Assembly: GCF_002968285.2 (NCBI RefSeq)
Contig: NZ_CP134400.1
Span: forward strand, 4,526,001 to 4,590,000
Length of the DNA: 64,000 nucleotides
Direction of reading: 5' to 3'
Origin: Mycobacterium sp. ITM-2016-00318
GTDB taxonomy: Bacteria; Actinomycetota; Actinomycetes; Mycobacteriales; Mycobacteriaceae
Notes under the pieces: model-generated
The model's database searches: none
Told to the model about the DNA's origin: nothing
What the model saw: only the letters and a program-made list of their open reading frames with translations
Shown here: positions 18,313-26,336 of the stretch, one piece after another
Numbering within the stretch: the first letter of the stretch is position 1
Layout of the letters: the number at the start of each line of letters is the position of its first letter
Program-made: the position numbers and the translations under genes

Positions 18313-18557
18313 CCGCCGAGTTCGGCGACCGTCGTCTCCAGAATCGCCGCCTGCTCCTCGATGACGCGGTCTGACAGGTCCTGCGCACCGATTCGTTGCA
18401 GAAGATCGTCGCGGGAGATCACCTGCAACGCGCCTCGGTACTCCGGTGATTCTGTTTGCCGCGGCGAGACGACCTCGATTCGTCCCTCGATCAGGACCAG
18501 CACCGCTTCGGGGTCGTCGTGCTCGAGCAGTCGTCGCACGTCATCGGCGGAGATCAC
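18309..18557 (-). CDS. Small conserved hypothetical protein
   Basis: An 82-aa acidic protein (MISADDVRRLLEHDDPEAVLVLIEGRIEVVS … LQVISRDDLLQRIG … [22 protein letters not shown]). I do not recognise a named family. It looks like a short alpha/beta domain with amphipathic C-terminal helices and no membrane segment. ATG overlaps the stop of the upstream DUF3072 gene by 4 bp, so the two are translationally coupled. The coding end overlaps accD3 on the other strand. Confidence 0.65.
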   Translation of the reverse strand: MISADDVRRLLEHDDPEAVLVLIEGRIEVVSPRQTESPEYRGALQVISRDDLLQRIGAQDLSDRVIEEQAAILETTVAELGG

Positions 18558-18769
18558 GAGTTCCCCCGCCCGGTCTGATTCTGCAACCGGTCGATCAGTT
18601 CCGAGGCCTGGGCCTTGGTGAGGTTCTCCGGAATCTGTTCGCCGGCCTCCTGCGCGAGGGTGTTCAGGTAGCTGCGTTGCGGGCCGGTCATCGGCTCGTC
18701 CCCTGTCGCCCAGTCCGACCGGTCCTTCTGCGGGTTCTCCTGGGGCGCGGCGCCCGGATCGTCACTCAT
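18554..18769 (-). CDS. DUF3072 family protein
   Basis: A 71-aa protein with the DUF3072 core WATGDEPMTGPQRSYLNTLAQEAGE … ENLTKAQASELIDRLQNQTGRG. An acidic disordered N terminus precedes a SAP-like helix-loop-helix, and function is unknown. The PMTGPQRSYL and LTKAxASELID segments resemble SAP/HeH motifs often fused to nucleic-acid-binding proteins, so nucleic-acid contact is possible (inference). ATG at 18767-18769. First gene of the pair with the 82-aa protein. Confidence 0.8.
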   Translation of the reverse strand: MSDDPGAAPQENPQKDRSDWATGDEPMTGPQRSYLNTLAQEAGEQIPENLTKAQASELIDRLQNQTGRGNS

Positions 18770-18806
18770 GGCCTAGCTATGCCCGGTAATGAACGGGTTT
18801 AAGCCC

Positions 18807-19198
18807 CTACTCCGGTCTGCCGACCGCGCGTGCATTGCCGCGGCTGCGGAGCCACAGCACCGCGACGGCGATCAGCACCTCGATCATCGACAGGCCCATC
18901 GTCAGTGTCATGACGATCGACTGCGGTACAACGGCTTCCACCGACTCGTGGGTGACGTGATGGGCGCCGGAGACCGTTAGGTGCACGGCGACCATGGCGA
19001 GGTTCATCACGGCGACCAGCGTCCAGGCCCGTGTCGACCCCGAGAGCCACATTCCCGTGCGCAATACAGGCAGACGATGGCCATGCCGGCGATCAGCACC
19101 GCCGATGCGACGTTGCCCACATGGTTGAGCATGATTGCGTGCAGCGCGGCCGAGATCGCAGCAAGCAACGCTGCGATCCGCCGCGCGACGAGGGGCAT
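18807..19198 (-). pseudogene. Frameshifted four-helix membrane protein gene
   Basis: Two reading frames together make one membrane protein. From ATG 19196-19198 the first frame reads MPLVARRIAALLAAISAALHA … GMAIVCLYCARE. Near 19050 the hydrophobic sequence continues only in another frame as MWLSGSTRAWTLVAVMNLAMVAVHLTVSGAHHVT … SMIEVLIAVAVLWLRSRG, ending at TAG 18807-18809. A single missing base in a CGGGA run near 19055 would explain it. The joined product would be about 130 aa with four helices, a typical small mycobacterial membrane protein. It may be a true pseudogene or a sequencing error. The second half could also be translated alone from 19052. Confidence 0.6.
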
Positions 19199-19215
19199 CC
19201 CGCCATTGTCGTGCA

Positions 19216-19755
19216 CTACTGGAACAGGTACCGCGCAATCGTGGGTCCGAGCCACCCCACCACCTCGTCGTGTGACATCGCCACGATCGGCGGCAGCCGC
19301 AGCACGTAGCGACACAGCGCCAGGCCGAGCATCTGCGACGCCACCAGGCTGGCGCGGCGCTCGGGACGCACCGGATCGATGGCGGCGATCACAGGGATCA
19401 GCTGCCCGGCGAAGATCTCGCGCATCCGCTGGGCGGCCACGTCGTTGGACGTGCTTGATCGCAGCAGCACGACGAGCGCCTCGTCGCGTTCCCAGCGGTC
19501 CATGAAGTAGTCGACGATGCGCGCGCCGACGTCCGCGTCGGCCACCCCGGAGAGGTCGGGAATCTGCAGGTCGAAGTCGGCTGCCGCGGCGAACAGCTGA
19601 TCCTTGCTGCCGAAGTACCGCATCACCATCGAGGGGTCGATGTCGGCGTCGGCGGCGATCGCGCGGATTGTGGCGCGTTCGAAGCCCGATTGGGCGAACC
19701 GCTCCTTGGCCGCAGCCAGGATCACCGCCTTGGTCTCTGTAGAGGATCTACGCAT
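19216..19755 (-). CDS. TetR family transcriptional repressor
   Basis: A 179-aa protein with an N-terminal TetR helix-turn-helix (KAVILAAAKERFAQSGFERATIRAIAADADIDPSMVMRYFGSKDQLF, about residues 8-55) and a C-terminal ligand and dimer domain with Trp and hydrophobic helices. ATG at 19753-19755 (MRRSSTETK) is preferred. The longer open frame upstream runs through the palindromic operators, so the codons above are non-coding. It is divergent from the FAD monooxygenase gene and probably represses both genes through the TGCCAACA-type palindromes between them. Ligand unknown, perhaps the substrate of the flavoproteins. Confidence 0.88.
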   Translation of the reverse strand: MRRSSTETKAVILAAAKERFAQSGFERATIRAIAADADIDPSMVMRYFGSKDQLFAAAADFDLQIPDLSGVADADVGARIVDYFMDRWERDEALVVLLRSSTSNDVAAQRMREIFAGQLIPVIAAIDPVRPERRASLVASQMLGLALCRYVLRLPPIVAMSHDEVVGWLGPTIARYLFQ

Positions 19756-19786
19756 GCCAACAACTGTATGCCAACAACTGTTGACT
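19755..19786. promoter_or_regulatory. Two imperfect TetR-type operator copies
   Basis: TGCCAACAACTGTATGCC begins at 19755 and TGCCAACAACTGTTGACT begins at 19769. Each carries the half-site TGCCAACA followed by a diverged right arm (TGTatgcc, TGTTGact). They overlap the TetR start codon region, which suggests autoregulation. Confidence 0.6.
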
Positions 19787-19812
19787 TTCACCCTCCGGCT
19801 AGCGCATAGTTA

Positions 19813-19830
19813 TGCCAACAAGTGTTGGCA
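19813..19830. promoter_or_regulatory. Perfect TetR-type palindromic operator
   Basis: TGCCAACA-AG-TGTTGGCA, a perfect 8-2-8 palindrome. It lies just before the ribosome-binding site (AAGGAG) of the flavoprotein gene, so a bound repressor would block transcription of it. The same half-site occurs twice more within 60 bp on the TetR side. Confidence 0.75.
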
Positions 19831-19842
19831 AAGGAGACCACG

Positions 19843-20991
19843 ATGAACAGCACATATGACACCGACGTCCTGGTAGTAGGCGCGGGTCCGACAGGTCTGA
19901 CGCTGGCCGCATCCCTGGTTGCGCGGGGCATCGCGACCACCGTCGTGGACCGGCAGGCCGCCGGCGCGAACACCTCGCGGGCAGCCGTCGTGAATGCGCG
20001 ATCCCTTGAGGTGCTCGAAGGCCTCGATGTGGCGCGTCGCCTGGTCAAGGAAGGCATACCGGCGCCCGTGTTCACCATTCGCGATCGGCAGCACACTCTG
20101 ATCGAGATCGACTTCAGCGGGCTACCGACCGCTTATCCCTACTCGCTGATGGTGCCCCAATCGACGACCGAGAAGCTGCTGGGAGACCGTCTGGTCGAAC
20201 TCGGCGGCACCGTCATCCGACCCAAGACGCTGACGTCTCTGGCGCAGGACGCCGACGGCGTGACGGCGTCGTTCGACGACGGCGACGTCATCCGTGCGCG
20301 CTATCTGGTTGGCGCCGACGGTATGCACAGCGGGGTGCGCGAACACGCCGGCATCGGCTTCGAGGGCGGCCGGTACGAGGAGTCCTTCGTGCTGGCGGAT
20401 GTCCTGTTGTCCGGCGAGGTCCCCGCCGACGAGGTCCTTCTGTTCTGGGCGACCGCGGGGTTGACCGTCGTCGCGCCGCTGCCGGACGGCAGTTACCGCG
20501 TCGTGGCGCCGGTCGCCGACGCGCCGGAGCATCCGTCGGTCGAGTTCGTCCAGCGACTGCTCGACGAACGCGGCCTCGGCGCCGGACGAATGGTCGTCGC
20601 GGACGTGGTCTGGGGATCGCGCTTCGGCATCCACCATCGCGTCGCCGACACATACCGGGCCGGACGCCTGCTGCTCGCGGGCGACGCCGCGCATGTACAC
20701 AGTCCCGCGGGTGGGCAGGGCATGAACCTCGGCATCCAGGACGCCGTCGCGCTGAGTGAGGCTCTTTCGGCTGTCCTTGGCGGCGGCACCCAGTCACTGC
20801 TCGACGATTACAGCGCGGCCCGTCGCCCGATGGCCCGCGATGTCGTCTCATTGACCGATCGGCTCACCCGGCTGGCGACGATGCCCCGCATGGCTCGTCC
20901 GATCCGCAATCTCGCGATCGGCCTGGCAGGACGGTTCCCCTTCGTCCAGCGGGCGCTGGCGATGCGGCTGAGCGGACTCGTCTACCGCTGA
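19843..20991 (+). CDS. FAD-dependent aromatic/polyketide hydroxylase-like monooxygenase
   Basis: A 382-aa group A flavin monooxygenase. The FAD Rossmann motif VVGAGPTGLTLAASL is at about 9-24, the DG motif YLVGADGMHSGVR at about 150, and the GD motif LLLAGDAAHVHSPAGGQGMNLGIQDA at about 270-300. It would hydroxylate an aromatic or quinone substrate using NAD(P)H and O2. ATG at 19843 follows AAGGAG by 6 nt; earlier in-frame codons lie in the operator. It is probably repressed by the adjacent TetR protein and may be co-transcribed with the next flavoprotein (30-bp gap). Confidence 0.88.
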   Translation: MNSTYDTDVLVVGAGPTGLTLAASLVARGIATTVVDRQAAGANTSRAAVVNARSLEVLEGLDVARRLVKEGIPAPVFTIRDRQHTLIEIDFSGLPTAYPYSLMVPQSTTEKLLGDRLVELGGTVIRPKTLTSLAQDADGVTASFDDGDVIRARYLVGADGMHSGVREHAGIGFEGGRYEESFVLADVLLSGEVPADEVLLFWATAGLTVVAPLPDGSYRVVAPVADAPEHPSVEFVQRLLDERGLGAGRMVVADVVWGSRFGIHHRVADTYRAGRLLLAGDAAHVHSPAGGQGMNLGIQDAVALSEALSAVLGGGTQSLLDDYSAARRPMARDVVSLTDRLTRLATMPRMARPIRNLAIGLAGRFPFVQRALAMRLSGLVYR

Positions 20992-21021
20992 CCGATAGCA
21001 TCGCCTCCGGGAGGCAGCAGT

Positions 21022-22392
21022 TTGGCGACTATCGAAGCCGACTATCTGGTGATCGGGGCGGGTGCCACGGCGATGGCGTTCGTCGACACGTTGGTCAACG
21101 AGAGCGACGCGCGCGTCGTCATGGTGGACCGCAACCACTCCCCCGGCGGGCACTGGAACGCTGCCTATCCCTTCGTGCGACTGCACCAGCCCTCCGCCTA
21201 CTACGGCGTGAACTCGCGGCGGCTCGGCAGCGACACCATCGACAGCACCGGGCCGAACAAGGGCTACTACGAGCTGGCAGGCGGCGCGGAGGTGTGCGCC
21301 TACTTCGACGCGGTGATGCATCAGCAGCTGCTGCCGACCGGCCAGGTCAAGTACTTCCCGATGAGCGAGTACGTCGGCGACGGCCGCGTCCGCACCCTCG
21401 GCGGCGACGACGTCGACGTGGCGGCCCGAAAAATCGTCGACTCGACGTTCGTCGGGATCACGGTGCCGTCGATGCGGCGCCCGCCCTACGACGTGGCAGC
21501 CGGGGTCGACTGCATTCCGCCCAACGAACTGCCCCGCCACAAGGCCCGCGATCGCTATGTGATCGTCGGGGCCGGCAAGACCGCAATGGACACCTGCCTG
21601 TGGCTGCTGCGGCACGGCATCGCGCCCGAGCGGCTCTCCTGGATCAAGCCCCGCGACTCCTGGCTGCTCAACCGCGCCAACGTCCAGCCGGGGCCGCAGT
21701 TCACCAAGAAGGTGCTCGCCGACGTCACCGCCCAGCTGAAGTCCGTCGAGAAGGCCGAATCGATCGACGACCTGTTCGCCCGGCTTGCCGATGCCGAGTC
21801 GCTCCTGCGGATCGACGAGTCGGTGCGACCCGAGATGTATCGCTGCGCGATCGTGTCGCTCGCCGAACTCGAGCAACTGCGCCGCATCACCGACGTCGTT
21901 CGGATGGGACACGTGCAATCGATCGAGCCCGGCCGGGTCGTGCTCGACGACGGCACTGTGCCGGTGGCCGCATCGGCGCTGCATATCGACTGCACCGCAG
22001 TGGGTTTGGGCCGCGGCGACGTGACCGCGGTATTCGACGACGACCGCATCACACTGCAGACGGTGCGCACCTGCCAGCCGGTATTCAGCGCGGCGTTGAT
22101 CGGGCATGTCGAGGCGACCTACGGCGACAACGGCGCCAAGAACTCGCTCTGCCTGCCGATCCCCAATCCGGAGGTTCCGCTGGATTGGCTGCGAATGATG
22201 CGGATCTACAACGAGAATCAAATCCGGTGGTTCGACGAACCCGACATGATGGCATGGCTCGATTCGGCCAGGCTCAACATTCTCAGCCACTCGACGGCGT
22301 CGGTCAGCCCGCGCGCACGGGAGAAGATCATCGGGGTGATGCGCGCGCAGCTGCGCAAGACCAACGACAAGCTCGAAGCTCTGCTGGCGTAG
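21022..22392 (+). CDS. FAD/NAD(P)-binding oxidoreductase
   Basis: A 456-aa flavoprotein. The N-terminal FAD motif is YLVIGAGATAMAFVDTL (about 8-24), with the RNHSPGGHWNAAYPFVRLHQPS block seen in flavin monooxygenase-like proteins. A second Rossmann motif RYVIVGAGKTAMDTCLWL is at about 177-194. The substrate is not identifiable. TTG at 21022 is supported by GGGAGG 7 nt upstream, and the protein begins with the expected beta strand. Likely in one operon with the preceding monooxygenase, suggesting joint oxidative turnover of one compound (inference). Confidence 0.8.
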   Translation: MATIEADYLVIGAGATAMAFVDTLVNESDARVVMVDRNHSPGGHWNAAYPFVRLHQPSAYYGVNSRRLGSDTIDSTGPNKGYYELAGGAEVCAYFDAVMHQQLLPTGQVKYFPMSEYVGDGRVRTLGGDDVDVAARKIVDSTFVGITVPSMRRPPYDVAAGVDCIPPNELPRHKARDRYVIVGAGKTAMDTCLWLLRHGIAPERLSWIKPRDSWLLNRANVQPGPQFTKKVLADVTAQLKSVEKAESIDDLFARLADAESLLRIDESVRPEMYRCAIVSLAELEQLRRITDVVRMGHVQSIEPGRVVLDDGTVPVAASALHIDCTAVGLGRGDVTAVFDDDRITLQTVRTCQPVFSAALIGHVEATYGDNGAKNSLCLPIPNPEVPLDWLRMMRIYNENQIRWFDEPDMMAWLDSARLNILSHSTASVSPRAREKIIGVMRAQLRKTNDKLEALLA

Positions 22393-22420
22393 GCACCAGG
22401 CGCATCGAGACTGCGCTGAC

Positions 22421-22447
22421 GGCGAGGCCTACTCGCACTTCCTCGCC
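22421..22447. terminator. Possible bidirectional terminator hairpin
   Basis: GGCGAGG (22421-22427) and CCTCGCC (22441-22447) can form a 7-bp stem with a 13-base loop between the convergent flavoprotein and ABC genes. There is no T-tract, as is common in mycobacteria, so this is only suggestive. Confidence 0.3.
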
Positions 22448-22473
22448 ACCACTGCCGTCTCGCGCGCGAGCCG

Positions 22474-24348
22474 TCAGGCCAGCGACTCGATCCACGCCCG
22501 GTGCAGCGCGGCGTATCTGCCGTCGCTGCGGTGGATCAGTTCGGCGGGCGGGCCGTCTTCGACGATGCGGCCGTGCTCGAGGACCAACACGCGATCGGCC
22601 ACCTCCACCGTCGACAGCCGGTGCGCGATGACGAGGGCCGTGCGGTCGGCAAGCACGGTATCCAGCGCCCCCTGCACCATGCGCTCGCTCGGGATGTCCA
22701 GCGACGACGTCGCCTCGTCGAGGATCAGCACGGCCGGGTCGGCGAGGAAAGCCCGCGCGAACGCGACGAGCTGCCGTTGCCCTGCTGACAACCGACCGCC
22801 GCGCTTGGCCACATCGGTGTCGTATCTCTCCGGCAGGCTTTCGATGAACCGGTCCGCGCCGACGGCGGCCGCCGCCCCCTGCACCTCGTCGTCGGTGGCG
22901 TCAGGCCGCCCGAACCGGATGTTGTCGGCGACGGTGCCGTCGAACATGAAGTTCTCCTGGGTGACCATCACGACGTGGCGGCGCAACTCGCTCTGCGACA
23001 GCTCACGAAGGTCGATGCCGTCCAGCGTCACCGCACCCGATGTCGGATCGTAGAACCGCGCGATGAGCTTGGCGATGGTCGTCTTGCCCGCGCCGGTGGT
23101 GCCGACGAGTGCGACGGTCTGCCCGGCGGGGACCGTCAGGTTCAGATCCGGCAGCACCTCGCGCCCGGGCACATACGAGAAGTGCACGTCGCGGAAAGCG
23201 ACGTCGCCGCGCACCGAGTCCAGCCTCACCGGATGTTCGGGATCCTCGATACCGGGACGCTCGGCGAGTACGCCCGCCAGCTTCTCCAGCGCCGAAGCCG
23301 CCGACTGAAAGGTGTTGAAGAACTGCGAGATCTCCTGCATCGGCTCGAAGAACATACGCAGATACAGCAGGAACGCAGCGAGCGTGCCGATCGTCATCTG
23401 CCCGTGCAGCACCCGGTAGCCGCCGTAGAGCAGCACCACGGCGGTGGTGATGTTGCCGACCAGCTTCACACCCGGCATGAAGATCGCCAACAACTTGAAC
23501 GTGCGCTCGTTGTCGGAGCGGTAGCGGTCGGCGATGTCTTCGAAGATCTGCTGGTTGCGCGGTTCGCGGCGATAGGCCTGCACAGCCTTGATGCCGGTCA
23601 TCGTCTCGACGAACTGCACGATCACCAGGGCCGCGCTTTCACGGACCCGGCGATACGTCTTGGCCGACTCGTTGCGGAACCACCACACCAGCAGGACGAG
23701 GATCGGGAACGCCACAAGGCACATCAGCCCGAGGCGCACGTCGAGTGCGATGAGGAGGATCGACGTACCCGCCAGCGTGAGAACGGCGGTGATCAGGCTG
23801 TCGAAGCCCGTTTCGAGCATGTCCTGGATGGCTTCGACGTCGTTGGTCGACCTGCTGACGACACGACCGGAGGTGTAGCGGTCGTGGAAGGCGATGTCGA
23901 GGCGCTGGAAATGCCGGAACACCCGGCGCCGCAACTCGAGCAGCACCTTCTGGCCGATGCGTCCCGAACGGCGCAGGAAGAACATCCGGCTGAAGGCCTG
24001 CACGACGACGACCACGCAGAGCGCGCCGACGACCGCCATCAGCGTGTGGGCTGGCCCGCCGTCGATGATCGGCGGGATGCCGTGGTCGATGCCGCGCTGT
24101 ACAAGTAGCGGGACCGAAAGCCGCGCAGCGTTTTCCACCACGACGATGACGGCGAGAAACGCGACCGTCCACCGGTACGGCCGCAGCAGCGAGTACAGCA
24201 AGGCACGCGCTTCACGCCTGCGGGGCAGCGCCTCGTCGATCGGCAGGTCGTCGTCGCGCTGCTCGTCGAGCCGGCCACGCCAGCGCTCGATGCGCTGCTC
24301 GTCGGGATCCTCGGGGACGTCGACCGGGGCGGTGTCAGTGGCGGTCAT
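22474..24348 (-). CDS. ABC exporter half-transporter, catalytically canonical subunit
   Basis: A 624-aa protein. A polar N-terminal extension (1-50) precedes a six-helix type IV exporter domain (about 55-340) and an ATPase domain. Walker A is VGTTGAGKTT (about 415), the signature is RLSAGQRQ, Walker B is LILDEATSSLD with the catalytic Glu, and the switch is IAHRLST. The signature LSAGQ departs from LSGGQ, which fits pairing with the degenerate Walker B and H-loop of the neighbouring subunit. Its ATG overlaps that gene's stop by 4 bp. The substrate is unknown: lipid, peptide or drug export are all possible. Confidence 0.87.
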   Translation of the reverse strand: MTATDTAPVDVPEDPDEQRIERWRGRLDEQRDDDLPIDEALPRRREARALLYSLLRPYRWTVAFLAVIVVVENAARLSVPLLVQRGIDHGIPPIIDGGPAHTLMAVVGALCVVVVVQAFSRMFFLRRSGRIGQKVLLELRRRVFRHFQRLDIAFHDRYTSGRVVSRSTNDVEAIQDMLETGFDSLITAVLTLAGTSILLIALDVRLGLMCLVAFPILVLLVWWFRNESAKTYRRVRESAALVIVQFVETMTGIKAVQAYRREPRNQQIFEDIADRYRSDNERTFKLLAIFMPGVKLVGNITTAVVLLYGGYRVLHGQMTIGTLAAFLLYLRMFFEPMQEISQFFNTFQSAASALEKLAGVLAERPGIEDPEHPVRLDSVRGDVAFRDVHFSYVPGREVLPDLNLTVPAGQTVALVGTTGAGKTTIAKLIARFYDPTSGAVTLDGIDLRELSQSELRRHVVMVTQENFMFDGTVADNIRFGRPDATDDEVQGAAAAVGADRFIESLPERYDTDVAKRGGRLSAGQRQLVAFARAFLADPAVLILDEATSSLDIPSERMVQGALDTVLADRTALVIAHRLSTVEVADRVLVLEHGRIVEDGPPAELIHRSDGRYAALHRAWIESLA

Positions 24349-26303
24349 CGGCCCTCGGCCTCACTCGTGACGAACTCGCGGTCGCGGGCCTCGCACGCTC
24401 TGTCGGTGGCCTCGTGCTCCTGATAGGCCTTGCCGAGCCTGCTGCGGTTCTCGTCGTCCTCCCATGGGCACGCACGCTCGACGCCGTCGTCGAGCTCGTC
24501 GTCGGCGGCAAGCAGGTACCGGTACTGAGGCACCGTCGCGAGAAGCTCCGAATGCGTGCCGACGTGGGTGATGGTGCCGTCTTCGAGCAGCGCCACCTTG
24601 TCGGCCAGCAAAACCGTCGACGCGCGGTTCGCCACGACGATGCCCGTCACCGCGTGCAGCACGCGTCGCAGCGCCTTCTCGACGACCGCCTCGGTGTGGA
24701 CGTCGAGAGCGGAGAGGGTGTCGTCGAGCACGAGGATCTTCGGCGCCGACAGGATCGCGCGGGCCAGCGAAAGCCGTTGCCGCTGACCGCCGGACAGGCT
24801 CATGCCCTGTTCGCCGATCCGGGTGTCGAGGCCGAACGGCAGGTCGTAGACGAACTCTGCTGCCGCCACTTCGATGGCTCGGGCCATCTCGTCCTCGGTC
24901 GCACGCGGGCGGCCGAGGCGCAGGTTCTCGGCGACCGACATGGAGAACAGCGTCGGGTCCTCGAACGCGGTCGCGACGGTCTGGCGCAGCGCGGGCAGCG
25001 ACAGATCGCGGATGTCCGTGCCGTCGATGCGGATGGCCCCCTCGGTCACGTCGTAGAGCCGTGACAGCAGGCTCGCGAGCACCGACTTGCCCGATCCGGT
25101 GGCGCCGATGAGGGCCAGCGTCTCGCCGGGTTCGACGGTGACGTTGACGTGCCGCAGCGCCCATTGGTCCGGCTCGCCGTCGGGGAACCGGAAGCCCACG
25201 TCGACCAGCTCCAACCGGCCTTTGCCCGATGCCTGATCCCGTGCGCCGTCCTCGATCTCGAGTGGCGCGTCGAAGATCTCGGCGATGCGGTTCGCCGCGG
25301 TGAACGACTCCTGGGTCATCGACAGCAGGAAGCCAAGCGACGCGATGGGCCAGACGAGCGACAGCATCATCGTGATGAACGCGACAAGCGTGCCCATCGT
25401 CACGTAATTGTGGCCCGCAGCGTAAGCCCCCAGGCCCAGCACCACGATCAGCGTCAGGTTCGGGATGATCTCCAGCAGCGTCCAGAACTTCGCGGACACC
25501 GACACTCGCCTGACCTGCGTGTCGTAGAGGTTGTTGAGCTGGTCGTCGAACCGGTCGTAGACGTACTCCTCGCGGCCGAACGACTTCACCACCCGAAGGC
25601 CGAGCGCCGATTCCTCGACGTGCGTGGCGACGTGACCGGACTGGTCCTGCGCCAGCCGCGACAGCCGGGTGTACTCCTTCTGGAAGTGCAGCACCGTCGC
25701 CGCGATCGGCGCGATCGACACCAGCACGACGACGCCGAGCGGCCAGTACATGGCCAGCAGGATGGCCGTTACGACGGTGATCTGGATGACGTTGAGAAGC
25801 AGGAAGACCATGCCGAAGGACATGAAGCGGCGAATCGTGCTCAGGTCGTTCATGATTCGCGACAGCAGCTGGCCCGACTGCCAGCGTCCGTGGAAGGACA
25901 TCGGCAGAATCTGCAGTCGGGCGTAGAGGTCCTTGCGGATGTCGGCCTCGACCCCCATCGTGCCGCGGGCCACCAGCCAACGGCGGATGAACCACAGCAC
26001 CGCCTCGGAGATGCCGATGCCCATCGCGGCGCTGCCGAGCAGCCACAGACCGCGCTGATCCTGATGGCGCACCGGCCCGTCGATGACGGCCTTGGTCATC
26101 AGCGGGATCGCCACGGTGGCGACGAGGCTCAGCAGCGCCACGGAGATCATCGCGATCCAGCGCACCCGATACGGCATCAGATACGGCAGCAGCCGCCAGA
26201 GGTCCGAGCTGGTGCGCTTGCGAGCCGGTGGCGGCGCCACTGCGGACGCCGCGCGCAGCGTATCCAGGTTCGGTTCAGTCAAAGTAATTCCAATTATCGC
26301 CAA
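24345..26303 (-). CDS. ABC exporter half-transporter with degenerate ATPase site
   Basis: A 652-aa protein with an exporter transmembrane domain (about 35-330) and an ATPase domain. Walker A GATGSGKS and signature SLSGGQRQ are canonical. Walker B reads LVLDDTLSALD (Asp for the catalytic Glu) and the switch reads VVANRAST (Asn for His). This is the degenerate half of a heterodimeric exporter of the TM287/288 or BmrCD kind. An acidic/Arg C-terminal extension of about 60 residues follows the ATPase. The start is uncertain: TTG at 26303 is used, another TTG is seven codons later, and no good ribosome-binding site is seen. Confidence 0.85.
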   Translation of the reverse strand: MAIIGITLTEPNLDTLRAASAVAPPPARKRTSSDLWRLLPYLMPYRVRWIAMISVALLSLVATVAIPLMTKAVIDGPVRHQDQRGLWLLGSAAMGIGISEAVLWFIRRWLVARGTMGVEADIRKDLYARLQILPMSFHGRWQSGQLLSRIMNDLSTIRRFMSFGMVFLLLNVIQITVVTAILLAMYWPLGVVVLVSIAPIAATVLHFQKEYTRLSRLAQDQSGHVATHVEESALGLRVVKSFGREEYVYDRFDDQLNNLYDTQVRRVSVSAKFWTLLEIIPNLTLIVVLGLGAYAAGHNYVTMGTLVAFITMMLSLVWPIASLGFLLSMTQESFTAANRIAEIFDAPLEIEDGARDQASGKGRLELVDVGFRFPDGEPDQWALRHVNVTVEPGETLALIGATGSGKSVLASLLSRLYDVTEGAIRIDGTDIRDLSLPALRQTVATAFEDPTLFSMSVAENLRLGRPRATEDEMARAIEVAAAEFVYDLPFGLDTRIGEQGMSLSGGQRQRLSLARAILSAPKILVLDDTLSALDVHTEAVVEKALRRVLHAVTGIVVANRASTVLLADKVALLEDGTITHVGTHSELLATVPQYRYLLAADDELDDGVERACPWEDDENRSRLGKAYQEHEATDRACEARDREFVTSEAEGR

Positions 26304-26336
26304 AGCGGCAAATCAATATCGGTTGCTTCCAGGGTC

